A stretch of 64,000 bases of DNA, from assembly GCA_035048815.1 (NCBI GenBank), contig JAUCBN010000013.1, positions 2,740,501 through 2,804,500 on the forward strand. The letters run 5' to 3'. The notes beneath the pieces were generated by a model, which searched no databases, was not told the DNA's origin, and worked only from the letters and a program-made list of their open reading frames with translations. This document shows, in pieces, positions 13,125 through 25,682 of this stretch; the stretch's first letter is position 1, and every line of letters begins with the position of its first letter. The position numbers and the translations under genes were made by a program. The stretch is from Abelmoschus esculentus (lineage: Eukaryota; Streptophyta; Magnoliopsida; Malvales; Malvaceae).

Positions 13125-16100
13125 TCACTATGTCCAATCTTTCCCTCTTTTCTGATCTCGATCAAGCATTAGAAGACTGGAAATCCTTGAAGAAAGGTTA
13201 ACCCTGATAAGTGGGATGTATTCTGAAGACTAACTCTCCTTGTTCCAATATCCATATATGGTCAAAATGGTCTTTTATGGCTTGTAATGTGGCTATGGTT
13301 TATGGTTACCAAAGAAAGGATATATAGGCTCAAATAATTATTTAAGGGTAAAACCAAGGATCATTGTTGTACTGATCTTGATATACTCTGATGAAATACT
13401 TTTCCCCTTTTTTTGCAGATCACTCTAGACTACCCTTTTTGGGTTTTCACCCTAGAGGTCATTTTCTTTTCACCACTTCTTTTGTCAGTGGTTCATCTCT
13501 TCAAAATATCTCACAAAACCTTCTATTCATTTTTGTTTTGTCGTTTGCTTCAACTTTCATGTCAATCATTTGAACTTGACTCCTTAGAAACAAACTTTTA
13601 CTCTATTTTTATTTTTCTGTGTTGATTCAGAATATTTCTCCTCGCTCATCTTTTTTCTTGGTTTCTCATTTCACCTTTATTTTTGCCCTTGATTCACAAG
13701 GCATCCCAAATGTATTTCATTTTCGAATATATTTTCCTCCACTTTTCCCCCAGTGTAGGGGTGATCCTTGGTTTGGGTTGAGTGAAAGAAAAACAATATT
13801 AGGCTGAAAGGGGATAACAAATGATATTTTTCTTATTTTATTTCTTTGAGAAGGGAGATCAAGGAATACCAAATATCATCCCATACTTGGATATCTTGGA
13901 TAACAAACAATATTAGCCTTCAGTTGGATGAAGTTTTGAGTTATCGCTTCATTCAAAAATATTAGTCAACAATGCTTAAGAGGAAACTCACTCAAAATTT
14001 GTATCTGAGATTTTCCGTAATTCCTGAACACTCATTAGTGTTCTCCTTTTGGCCTAAATAAAGTAGAAACAAGTCACATTATTGAAGTTGACCTTTGAAT
14101 TTGATTTTAGAGCAATTCTGCAATTGATATTCAATACCTGAAAGAATGAAGTCAGTGATGATATATACATATATGTATGGGCGATCAAAAATTAACCCAT
14201 ATCAAAGAATCAAAGAATATAAAATAAAAGAATAAAATCAATGATGATATATACCTTTATGTATGAGCGATAAAAAATTAACCCATAACAAAGAATCAAA
14301 ATATTAAAGAATCAAAAAAATATGGAATGTTTGCCACTTGAGAAAAATATATAAGAAACAAGCATTATAAACAAATAAATTGAAATAGCCTCCCTTGCAA
14401 AAGACACTCAATGCTCGCGGGCAAAAGCAACTGAGATAATTTAGGGTATTACTCTATAACGGTCCAAAAATGCAAACGGATCCCCTATGATTTGATTGTT
14501 TGTCATTCATCAAAATAAACCAAAGTGAACTTCAACTACCATATTTTTACCATTGACTTTGCTCTTTCTTGCTTCCATTTCGGAGTTGGATTCTCGACTT
14601 TCGAAGCATCAATGTAACTTCTCCACTGGTTGTCCCTTGTTGGTATTGTTTAGGGTGAACAAATGCCTGAAGTTTTCTCAATTTATCGGCATCATGATAG
14701 AATACTTTATTGTTGTCTTCTTAGCTCAAACCTAACCTTCAAGTTTTTCAACATATGCCCCAACTATTAAACTCAACTGCCATTTTTTTCGACTTCTTTT
14801 TGCATTTTTCCTTTTTTCTTTTTTCTTTTCTTTCTTTTTCTTGCAAAAACTTTTCAAATTGAACCCTTGTGTGAGATGAATTTCCATTCCAATCTCTCGT
14901 ATTTGTATATCATCTGGATGATTTACTTTCTTGATCTACCTGACTCTAAGCAATGTGAAAATTGGAGTATGATTTTGAGATCGTTGATCTTTTTCATGTA
15001 AACCCAAGTGATCCTCAATAACTTTTGAAATTTCCTAAACTTAACATATTTATGCCATTTCAAAATGTAATGCTGATAAATAATAATATTATGATACGAA
15101 ATATGAAATAAACATATGAATGAATATTGTAGTATGAAGATGTCAACCTGTCAGAATAATAAAATATTATGAACAGTGCATGAATGCAAGAGATGTCGAT
15201 TTCAAGAGCTAGTCATAGACAACACTCATCTAACTAAAAGATCGAATACAAGGAGAAGTCAATTTGTTGATAGGAAACAGTTGTCCTGAGCTTCTTGGTT
15301 GATCACCTCGTTCGGTCTGGTTCGACATCTGTCTTGACATGTCGATAAAAATCTGACGAGTCTTCAACTTTATTAAGCAAAAACCCATGTATATTTGACA
15401 TTTCTTGTACTTGGTTCTGAAGTTGATCACTAATTCCATTCGGCATAACCTTGGTGACTGGTTCGGTCTAGTTTTCTACATGTTGTTCTTTACTTAAAAC
15501 GTCGGCTCCAAACTTGCAAATTGATTTTCTACCTATCGTCCTACTTCCTGATGTCCTCTTCTATTAGCCGTTATTCGTGAAATTTGAACCTAACTCTTAA
15601 GTTCACAATTCTCTTTTCCTGAGTCTTTATCTATCTATCAATAATAACCTTGGATGCCCCTAATTTATCCGTCAAATATCCACTTTCTGTCTATCTTTGC
15701 CTTTTAGCTACCGCGTCTCGCTTATGTTTACACTTACCCCGGTACCCGACTTGAAGCTTGAACAAATGCTAAACTCAATATGAATCTAATTCTTTTTTTA
15801 CCTACTGGAACAGTGTAGCAAAACCTCGTAGTTGTTGGTGTTGTAATCATTCCCCTTACAGTAACTGAAATACCTTATCGAATGACTCTTCATGTCAGCA
15901 TCCAAAAATTCCTAACTTACTCTTGATTTTCACAAACATGCACCATGCTTGAAATCTTCTAAAACAATCTTGTATGACTTGGTCTCCTCGAACGTTAACT
16001 CTGATCTTGTACTGAGTCTTCTTGAATATGGCCCACCTCAGTAAATTGTCTTTCACTTGTCTATCAAACCCTTTATTTTATGACCATTGTCTATACAACT

Positions 16101-18368
16101 AGCTCATAAATCGATACCTCTAATGCATGCTATATGAACTCACTCACACACCACCAAAAAAATATTAGTATGGTGAATTAATAATCAAAGTAAAAATAAA
16201 TTAAATCGCGAAAAATAACCAGAGAACAATTTATGTTGCATAAAAATTAACCAGAGAGCATATTATATTGCGTAAAAATAACCAGAGAACAGTTTAACAC
16301 AGAAATCCTAATTTGGTGGTATTTCGACAACATACCGCCTTATCTTATGGTCCATGTCTGGCTCTAATAGGGGTAGGTTTCTACTCTACACATGTGGGTT
16401 TGGATCTAGACTTTGGGTTCCTGAACTGTCGTTATCGTCTACTGTGACGATAAGACATCAATTCGGTAGTATAGGTCCCTTACAACGGAGGTGAAGACCT
16501 CACGATGCGTAAGGTTAGTATACCGGAAGTAGATAGAAATCAAAAACTCAGAGCTGGATAGCATCACGTCGGACAATATCTAACTCCCACTCAAGGGTAA
16601 AAGCTCGGGTCGAGAGCTGATGCATTGATGACAAATATATCAGACAAAATGAAAATACTACCCTTATCTGAACGATATTTTTTTGACAATAATGAATTAA
16701 ATTAATATTTATATTTAAAATATTGAAATGCCATGTGTAATTAATAATTAGGCTTGACTCACAAAAATTTGTCCCTAGCGGAGTCGCCAAGCTGTCGCGA
16801 CCGTTTTAAAACCGAAAGTGTGAAAAATAGCCTGGTGAATTAGATTTTGAAAAATCGAGTTTTGTTGCTTTTAAGTATGAAAAAAAAATAAATTTTATTG
16901 AAAACATTTGAATTTTAAAATTAATTTGGAGTCGCCACCGGCCACTTTGGTAGACCAGATACCATAAAATAAACCAGAGATTCTTTTTGAAAACATTTAG
17001 GTTCGGGAGTCGGTTACGCATAAGGACGACCCTTACGAGCGCTTGAAAATCGGTACCTTTTAATTACACGTGGCATTTCGGTATTTTGAATAATAATATT
17101 AATTGAATTCGTCATTAACAAATAAATATCGCTCGAATAAGAATATCCTTTTGGATAAAAAGATACATTTCTTTTAAATACGAGCTTTGAATAAGACGTC
17201 CTAAAATAGGAAACCTTGACTCGTATTTAAAAAAATATAAATTTTAACCCAAAAGGTTTTAAATGCATGACCGGTTATTATCTTGTCAATTTTAAGTTCT
17301 AACCTAAAAAGGCTCCATCAATTTAAATATTTAAATCCTATTAAATTATTAATTTTACCGGGTGTATTATGATAACATCCGAATGCACGGACATTACCAT
17401 TTCAACACCAAACAAAATTAATAATTCTATTGGTGCTACTAATCTTTGCCTAATTAATTTTATTAAATTCTAACCTTAAATTATTTATCATTTTCTACGT
17501 TTCGATAACGCGCCGAATACGATACCGAAGTACACTTTTGGCCAACATAATGCCATTTCATAATACTGACCACTTAGTGTATCCAAGATATAAGATTAGA
17601 ACGTCATCGTTACTAAATTATCTCCCTATTTAATTAATTATTTAATTAAAATGACTAACCCTAAAAAGCTCTAATTTAATTAATCTAAGTAAAATTAAGT
17701 GTCACCCTAAACAAATATACTATATAATTTTAAAACATGCAAGCAAACATACAAATTAAATAAATTCATTAATTAAAAGACAAAGGGTCGAATTAATTTT
17801 CATTAAAGGCGACTAAACAACATTATCTAATATCATAATAATATATGCATAAAAAAATAAAGAAATGAAGGATTCAGTCGAATTCTTACCTTTGAAGCGT
17901 GCTTCTAATGCTTGAATAGAAGTCTGATAAAATTCTGATTAAATTTCGGTGCTCCAAAATTTGTTAGGTTCACAAACGACCATATTTTCGAGGCAAATGC
18001 ATGAAAAATTCTAATCCCGTATTCTTTCACCGGACTGTCGCTTTCTCCAAGAACCAAGCCTCTGCGTGAAGGCCAATTTCTCCTATTTTGAGGTTAATTC
18101 CTTTGAACCGACATCAATGTTGAAGGCCCCTGCATGTTCCAACGATTTCTGATGACATTCCAAGCATTTCTTGAATTTCCGATGGCCTTCAATGAATTTC
18201 ATGGTCTTCAACTCTCAACAAGTAACAATACAGAGCATTTTGTTTGGTTGGGAGAAAGCTTTAAGCCATTTACATCACCCATCATTATTGCATTATGAGC
18301 ATCATCATTATTACCATTATGAGTATCATCATTGCTCTATTCATTACCTCATAATAACAGTCCCATCA
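13125..18368 (-). repeat. Tandem retroelement-derived unit, copy 3 (partial)
   Basis: Third copy. It follows copies 1 and 2 until the CATCATT/ATTATGAG simple-sequence tract near 18290-18368, then leaves them. Beyond that point it continues as genuine LTR sequence to 18808, whereas copies 1 and 2 turn into internal-like DNA after their equivalent of base 5270. It has slightly more substitutions than copy 2 has against copy 1 near its right end, for example around 17893, 18082 and 18113. Confidence 0.8.
16772..16789 (-). other. Primer-binding site matching tRNA-Arg
   Basis: On the minus strand the sequence is TGGCGACTCCGCTAGGGA. The known plant tRNA-Arg(ACG) 3' end, CCCCAGCGGAGTCGCCA, would pair with it with one mismatch. 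A tRNA-Arg primer is characteristic of Tat/Ogre-type gypsy elements. Identical sites lie at 3648-3665 and 10210-10227 in the other two copies. Confidence 0.7.
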
Positions 18369-18808
18369 TTGCATCACCATCACTCATAATTGCAGCAATC
18401 CTGTATTTAATCATTACACCATCATCACTCATGATTGTAATAATCATGAGCCTCCAAAAATGCCTTGGAAAAGATCTCCAAATGCTACTCCTCATTCTGC
18501 CGAATGCTGCCTAACCTTTTTCTTTTTTGAAGAAGTCATGAATGCTTCTCTCTCTCCAAGTAGGACCCCCACCGAATGGAACCAATCACACACCCCTCAA
18601 ATCCGGCCATCTCTCCCCCTAATAATCGAATGAAAACCCCCAGGTAACCAACTTCCTTAGTAATCGATCCAACTTATCCATTATTTTATTTTATTTTTTA
18701 TATATTTCATTTATTTATTTATGTAATATTATTTATATATTATATATAGTTAATATTTATTTGCGATCTTATTTTATATTCGAACCTGGACGAAATTCGG
18801 GTATTACA
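16793..18808 (-). mobile_element. Full-length 5' LTR of a Tat/Ogre-like Ty3/gypsy element
   Basis: On the minus strand the segment begins TGTAATACCCG at 18808 and ends ..GGTCGCGACA at 16793, giving canonical TG..CA termini and a length of 2016 bp. It is followed after three bases by a primer-binding site (16772-16789). This is the only complete LTR of the array. Copies 1 and 2 keep just the 3' four-fifths (3669-5270 and 10231-11832). The opposite LTR and its target-site duplication lie outside the window or are lost. Confidence 0.75.
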
Positions 18809-21084
18809 GTAATATTTGAAAATTTAATAAAAAATCGACTTCATTCAATAATAAGATTGAGATTTTGAAAACTTTGAGATTTTAAATTTAAATTTTATTA
18901 TATATTTATAAGTTCGGGGATCTTGTCAATTTTTATTCGAATATTATTTCGACTATTTTTGTCATCATGTTCACCTTCAAGTGATACATGTTCATACAGT
19001 TCTTTCAATAAATCTGTAGATTGAACTACACTCATAGTATTATTTTCATAAAAAAGTGTCCTAATCAATTAAAATCAGTCTTAGCTGATAATGGATGTTT
19101 AAGTGGTTGGATGATTATTGGCGATCTAGCCCTAGGGGCAGATGTAACCATGGATGCCATGGGGACATGGATGGAACCAATTTGGTGATGATGAGATGAA
19201 GGTGTTGGGTATGATGGAGCTGAATTCGTATAATAACTAGGAATTTTAAATAAATTAATTAGCAGCTATAAGTTAAATACGAATTTAAGAGTATCCTAAA
19301 ATTGTTCATGGTAATGTCATGCATGCATGAGCTCTACGTCATGGTGGAGTCCACGTAGACAATATATGCATAAATAACATACATCAACGTCAGGATTTCT
19401 CTTTTCATTATCAACTCTTTTTTGTTATGTTTTTTATGAAATTATTGGGGAAAATTTATTAGATGAACTTTGTTTAATACATTATTTGTGATTTTATTTA
19501 ATTAAATTTATTTATTTTATATTTTTAAAATAAATTATTATATATCTTTTATATATAATTAATGAATAAATAATTATATAATTATTTAAAAATAAATAAT
19601 TTTAAATTATTTAAACTATAAATAATACGATAAATAAGATTTATTTAATAATCTCTCCCAAAAATGAGTTGGTCTTATCAAATGCTCTGACAGAAAAAGG
19701 GCTTTTCCTGCAGAAGAATGGCGGGTAGTCGGGCACCATCCAGTACAAATTCGTACACATTATAGCCTTTTTAATAAGACAATTTTGTCCCTCCCTACCC
19801 TTAATGATTCACTCGTTGAGACGTCCTTTTATGCTCGGGATAAATGTGGAAAACGATACGGTGTAAAAAATGAACGTTGCTCAGCTTCGTAATTATCCAA
19901 AAAAGAAAACTCCATAAATTTTTTAATGCCAAAAATTAAACTTAAACTTTATTAGATCAATTTTATTCATTATATTATCTATAGTCAGATTGATCTAATC
20001 GATTTATTTATTTCAATTTTTTAAGATAAATTATTATTTTTTACATGAAATGAATACGTAAATAATCATTTAAAAATAAACGATTACTTGAATTATAGAT
20101 AATATAATAAACATGATTCATCTGTTACCGTAACGTAAAAGAATAAATATAAATCGTTTAAAAAAGAAACACAAACAATTTCCTGTGTATGTCTAAATTA
20201 AAATATTGAACTTATTTGATAATTAACAAATTGACTAAGATATTATATTAGTTATTTTATTGAATAGATTGAATTAATTGATAATTGATTATATTAATTA
20301 ATTTGATTAATATAATAAATTAGTTAATTATATAAAAATATTTGATAAAATAATATATAAAGATATGATTATATTTGATATTTGTTTAAATAATTTATTA
20401 ATTATTATTATTTTTGTACGAGGATGAGATTCAATTATATGATATAAAGTTTATTTATTTTTATACTAATTTATGATTATTGGATGAGTAAAATGAATTG
20501 ATGAGATTGACGATAAAAAATCTGAAAATTGTCACATAAAAAAGATAATCTTAACCATTTATTATCATTATACAATAATCTAAAATTAGTATAAAATTAA
20601 ATTAGTTTTACACCATGTAAATTTACCATAACCCTTTTATATATTAATATTAATTAAAATATGAAAAATAATTTTTATTTTTATTCTCACACTAATTTAT
20701 TTGAAAATATTTACACTAATTTATTATTTATATAATTATTTATACAATATTTTAATATACTATAATATAATATAATTAAATATTAATATGTGAAAATAAA
20801 AATAAAAAAATAAATTATTTATCAAGCATCTTAATTATGAATTTAACCTATTAACCTATTAATTTTAACTTAAACTTCTAATTATAACTTAAATCGTTGT
20901 TTATCAAACAAAATTATCATTTTTAATATTATAAAATTATTTAATTTTTATGATGCATGACATTATATATTATCATTACATTAATTAATATTAGCTCATA
21001 CGTTACGAATCCGAAAAGAAATATACATGATTAAAAAGGGAAAAAATAGACGAAGAAAGAAATAGACGGTTATATGGAGTTTAA
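18809..21084. other. AT-rich intergenic DNA, no gene seen
   Basis: Long stretches of A/T with frequent stops in all frames. I see no conserved protein fragment, tRNA or complete transposon. A short less AT-rich piece near 19080-19240 holds no convincing reading frame. Confidence 0.5.
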
Positions 21085-21330
21085 ATTCTGAAATTCCTGC
21101 TACAATAAAACTTGATGTTAGAAATAGACTGGTAGATTATTAAAAAATCTCTTCTGATAATCATCTAGCTACAAACTGAAGACTTACGAGAGGATTAATA
21201 CATAATGAAGCATGATGGTGTTCAATCTTTTCTGATTATTGGTTAGACGTAAATTTTTAAGTTTATTCTTATTTTTTTGAGTAATATAACTTAAGGTTTT
21301 TTAGACGGATTTTATCTAAAAAATTTAAAT
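21085..21330 (+). repeat. Dispersed repeat, LINE 3'-end related
   Basis: Matches, in reverse complement, the stretch near 32340-32600. Shared blocks include the TAGAAATAGACTGGTAGAT, ATCATCTAGCTACAAACTGAAGACT and TTTTATCTAAAAAATTT motifs. The second copy continues into a zf-RVT-like reverse-transcriptase tail on the minus strand, so this is probably the 3' end of the same non-LTR retrotransposon family. Confidence 0.55.
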
Positions 21331-23226
21331 TAATTTTTATAATATTGACAGAAAAAATCATATGCAGGTAATATTTTTTCTTTAATTTAAAAATGTTTAA
21401 AAGATAAAAAATCATTTATATGTATTATTCTTCTCTAAATCATTATATATAAATAACGTTCTTGTATATATCTTAAAAATTAATCAATATTTTATTTTCT
21501 TCTATAAAACCTTAAAATACCTATATATCTTAAGCTTCCTACAGGCTACAAAGTCCGTGTGGACCCTGTCCGCTCATCGTATCTCTTGAAAGATTTTGTT
21601 GACCCCACATGTCTTCCCCACAAGACCACTCAGAAACGGTGGGTCTCCTCACAGACAAAAACACACATATCAGGGCTTATCAAAAAAATTCAAAGACATG
21701 CATTATTGGTTAGTTTATCTAAATAACATTTTTAAAAGAATTATTTATTTAGATAAATATATTATTTCAATCCACATATAACAAAACTCGATTTTAATTA
21801 AATACATATTTTATATTGAACATATAGATAAAAATTCAATTTATAATCTTATTTTTATATAAAACTCGTTTTTAGTTAAACATAAATTTGAAATTCGCTT
21901 TAAATATAACGTGGGTTTAACTTATATAGACCAAGAGATAGATATTTATTTAAATAATATTGAGTAATTTTTTTATCTAAATAATTATTTTAAAAAATTG
22001 AATAAATTAACTTACATTATTCTTCCCCTAAAACATATAATTTATATCATTACCCCTTCAATTTAGATACTGACTCAATCGATAATGTTGACGTATGCCA
22101 CTTAATGACACCACCACCAAAGAAAACTTCTGCCGAGGAGTATAAATATACCCCTACACATGTGTGTAAGATCAGAGAGACTCAAAATTTTATATTAAAA
22201 GTATAAATTATTAAAAAATTATATTAAATATATAAAATACAAAATAAATATTTTTTAAAAGATATATTGAATTATCAATAAAAAATATAAAATTTTTAGA
22301 AAGTATAATTGTCTTAGGAACCCGAATCTGTCCCTGGGTAAGACTAAAGGAGGACCTTTGAATATATGTGTCATGGGGACATTACTTTACGAGAATATTA
22401 TCCTCTTTCTAAAAGACATGTCTGATAAGATGTGTAACGCTACTGTATATATATACTAAGACTTTTTTTTTATGTGAGATTAGTGTTTCTTACCTCTTTT
22501 TAGGCGTACATATAATAATAAATGTACCTATATCGGTAAGCTCAAACCACAAATTATTTAAACGTACCCATACATTTTCCTGTGCTTTGCCTTCTCTCTC
22601 TTTACTGCCCACTCTCTCTCTTTGTTAGCATTTGGGACTACACTGCATGAGTTTCATATCTGTAGAATGTGAAGTATTAACACTGTTTACTTTTTCAACA
22701 TCTACAGTCATAGTTTGTGTTTTATCTCTAACCCGGTCACCGTCACATTTTCGAAATGGCTTCTTCAATTATTACTCACAGGTGTGAAGAAATTCAAATA
22801 TTTGTAGGTAACTCGTATCGGTAAGCCTGGACGACAGATCGGCGTGATTGACGGACAGAATCAACGGTTCAAATCTTCCACTGACCAGTGAATCTTTAGC
22901 AGTTTTTACCGAGTCAACTGCTCCTAGAAGCTCTTTAAATTTATACTTCATCGGAATGCTTTACTCCGAACTCGGTTATCGGTACAATTTCACAGGAACT
23001 TACCGTTGAAAAAAAGGTATGATACATAGACATTTGAGCTTAAATTTAAGTGAGTTTTATTAGTTAAATTAATTGGGACTAAGTGTATTATTACTCCACA
23101 ACAAGGATAAATTAAATTTGTATGTTTACATGTTCAAAATGTTTAATGGATGAATGAGAAATTATTGCTCAATGTAACACCCATGATGTTGAAAAAATAA
23201 GATAAAAAGTAGAATATTCTACACTT
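21331..23226. other. Intergenic DNA, no gene seen
   Basis: AT-rich with a few less AT-rich islands (21530-21700, 22720-22990). None carries a reading frame with recognisable similarity. A CT-repeat tract lies around 22590-22625. Confidence 0.45.
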
Positions 23227-24140
23227 GTTGGGAACATAGATTTGAAAAACTTTATATATAAAAGCTCTTAATGTTATTATTGGAAATAAGTCAAATGCTT
23301 GTACTAGACACTATGGGTGTGGTTAGGCACTTTGGTCTAGCATTAGTTGACTTTTATAAAAGTCAAAGATGGAGGTATTTGGACTTTTAAAATAACATAT
23401 TTTTTCTACTTTTCTAACTTAATTTTTTCAAAAAATTCTATAAAATTAAACTACCTTTTATGGAGTTACAGACCCTTCAACTGATTGTAACCTTCAATTT
23501 ATTTGGATTAATTCTGTGATAAATACCATTTTGAATTCTGGGGTTATAATTCTTCAGGAATTGTTAATTACAAATTTATAGAATTGCAAACCTTTCAGTT
23601 GGTTATAACCTCCAATTTATTTAAATTAATTCTGTAATAAATACCATTTTGAATTCTAAAAATTGTAACTCTTCAAGAATCATTAATTACATATTAATTT
23701 TGTAATTAAACATGTTCTATGCATGAACACTATAAAAGGAGACCCTTATTACTATTTTAATACACTGAAAATCATAAAAAACATTATCTAGCTAAATTCT
23801 TTATAATGTTCTGCTTCTGTGAAGTTCGTCGTTGCAGTCAAAGTTGCGTTGCTCTCTTTTCTGTTTTTCACGTTGTATCTTGAGAGATAGACGTTTCATA
23901 GAAACTCCAATTTAGACGTTTCATAGAAACTCCAACTTCAGAAAGGGACGAATCTGTTTTGAGAACACTGTGATAGCACAAGCCTCGATCAAATCGTTTA
24001 CTGATTTTTTTCTTTAATTTCTGTCAGCTTTATATTTTTATTTTATATGTTTTATTTCATTCGCAAAAATTGTTTTTAACAATTTAATAATTTGCTCGTT
24101 TATTTTTATTAACACTTACTGTGTTGTCTTTTACAGGTGG
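23227..24140. mobile_element. Possible degenerate copia-like LTR
   Basis: Starts with TGTTGGGAAC, a frequent Ty1/copia LTR start, and contains a promoter-like TATAAAAGGAGACCC stretch at about 23732. It holds an internal tandem duplication (23462-23698). I found no primer-binding site and no perfect target-site duplication, so the assignment rests on look alone. Confidence 0.3.
23462..23698 (+). repeat. Two-copy 118-bp tandem repeat
   Basis: Two diverged copies offset by 118 bp. Both contain CAATTTATTT, AATTCTGT.ATAAATACCATTTTGAATTCT and CATTAATTAC-like blocks, for example CAATTT at 23495 and again at 23613. Confidence 0.7.
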
Positions 24141-25287
24141 AGCTTGGGGTGCGGCAAGAGTAACATGGCCTATTGGCCTTCATGTGATGAGCAAAGGTCA
24201 CTGTCGCTTTCACCCAATAAAATAGAAAACAATATATATATCCTATCGTGGCTCAACAAAAGCAATTGGTGGTGGGCCTTCCTCATCTCCTGTTTGGTTT
24301 TTTAACCATGTTTCTCCCACCCAATCTCATGCATAGAACATGCATATGTCTTTCACAGATTGTGACTCATGGGGTAACTTGTTTGCTGTGTTTTTCTTCC
24401 TTGTTGCGGCTGTAATTCTAGCAGTGATCTGATCTCTCAAAGAGCAATGCTATTGGTACTAAAACTTCAGTTTTTGTCTGTTTCTCAGTTGGTCAACTTG
24501 TTAGGATTATCACCATAAAGTGTTGATTAAGTTGAAAAATGGAATTATGACCATCAAATTAACCAATGTACTTTGTGTTCCTTCTTGTGCTCTGTTGGGG
24601 TCTTTGCCTGAAAACACAGGACATTGCCGTATCAGACTAGAACATGGAACCAAGCATGGTGATTGGTGAGTCACATTTGAAGTATAGCAATTAATAAATG
24701 TCCCTAAAAACTATACATATTTCCCAATTTAAGTGGTGGAGATTTCATCAGGACCACATTCAGAAACCCCATCTGCCCGACTGCCCCTTGGGGACATTCT
24801 CTCCAAACTGCTGCACCCAACACTCAAGAGGCTATTACAGTAGTATGCTCATGAAACATGGCTAAACTGAATTGAGAAACTGACCATGTTATAAAAAAGA
24901 TGCAACACTGTGATCAAAACCTGCAAATCAAGCTGCAGAAACCATGGATTTCTGCACAGAATCACAGGCCAAAACAGACACAAAATTCTAAAAACCAACC
25001 AAACCGACGCAGCACTACTCTCTGCTACACTTATTACCGTTCCGTCGGTCCCTGGTTTCGAGTTGAGAGAGACATATAACATTAATAACATTCAAAGTTT
25101 ATATCCCGGTTGCATGTAATTTGAAACCATATTACATTTATTGTGATCAAGTTGAGATCGGTACTAAGAGGGTCCATGTTGTCATTAGGAGGACCAACAA
25201 AGAACATAAATTAACACATACATATAACATACCCCGAATAAGACCTATGGTTTGTAAGTGTCCCTTTCGGCTTAGCCCCCACAGTCC
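24141..25287. other. Intergenic DNA upstream of first SAUR gene
   Basis: No supported gene. Short opposing reading frames around 24850-25330 overlap each other and resemble nothing I recognise. The distal promoter of the downstream SAUR gene probably lies here. Confidence 0.45.
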
Positions 25288-25330
25288 CACATGGCTCCTC
25301 AGCCTTAGCTTCTATATCCATAAATAAATA
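25288..25330 (+). promoter_or_regulatory. SAUR50-like gene promoter elements
   Basis: CACATGG at 25288-25294 is followed by an ATAAATAAATA TATA-like stretch at 25320-25330, about 40 bp before the start codon. The spacing differs from that of the other SAUR promoters in the window, so the CACATGG match may be coincidental. Confidence 0.35.
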
Positions 25331-25367
25331 TCCATCCCTCTAGTCCTTCCCAACCCACATTACAGCA

Positions 25368-25682
25368 ATGGCAATCAGAAAACCCTCCAAACTGCCTCAA
25401 ACCGCAGTTCTGAAGCAGATCCTCAAGAGATGTTCAAGCTTAGGCAAGAGACATGGGTACGATGAAGACGGTCTCCCGCTCGACATACCGAAAGGACACT
25501 TTGCCGTCTATGTCGGTGAAAACCGGAGCAGATACATCGTCCCGGTCTCGTTCCTGACTCACCCTGAGTTCCAATGTCTGCTTCGACAAGCCGAGGAAGA
25601 ATTCGGGTTTGACCACGTCATGGGGCTTACTATCCCTTGTGAAGAAGATGTTTTTCGCTCGCTTACATCTATGCTTAGATGA
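25368..25682 (+). CDS. SAUR family protein, SAUR50-like
   Basis: Single-exon gene of 104 residues, a usual SAUR length. The N-terminal block KLPQTAVLKQILKRCSSLGK and the core IPKGHFAVYVGENRSRYIVPVSFL (about 39-62), followed by LLRQAEEEFGFDH and GLTIPCEE, match the Arabidopsis SAUR50 (At4g34760) type rather than the SAUR19-24 type that fills the rest of the cluster. Family role, known from studied members: small auxin-induced proteins that inhibit PP2C-D phosphatases at the plasma membrane and promote cell expansion. The start follows from the family MAIRK N-terminus. It is the outermost member of the cluster and faces away from the repeat array. Confidence 0.93.
   Translation: MAIRKPSKLPQTAVLKQILKRCSSLGKRHGYDEDGLPLDIPKGHFAVYVGENRSRYIVPVSFLTHPEFQCLLRQAEEEFGFDHVMGLTIPCEEDVFRSLTSMLR

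Noticed and set aside
23227..24140. Complete copia solo LTR
   Set aside because: No perfect target duplication, primer site or clear 3' CA end; kept only as a low-confidence feature.
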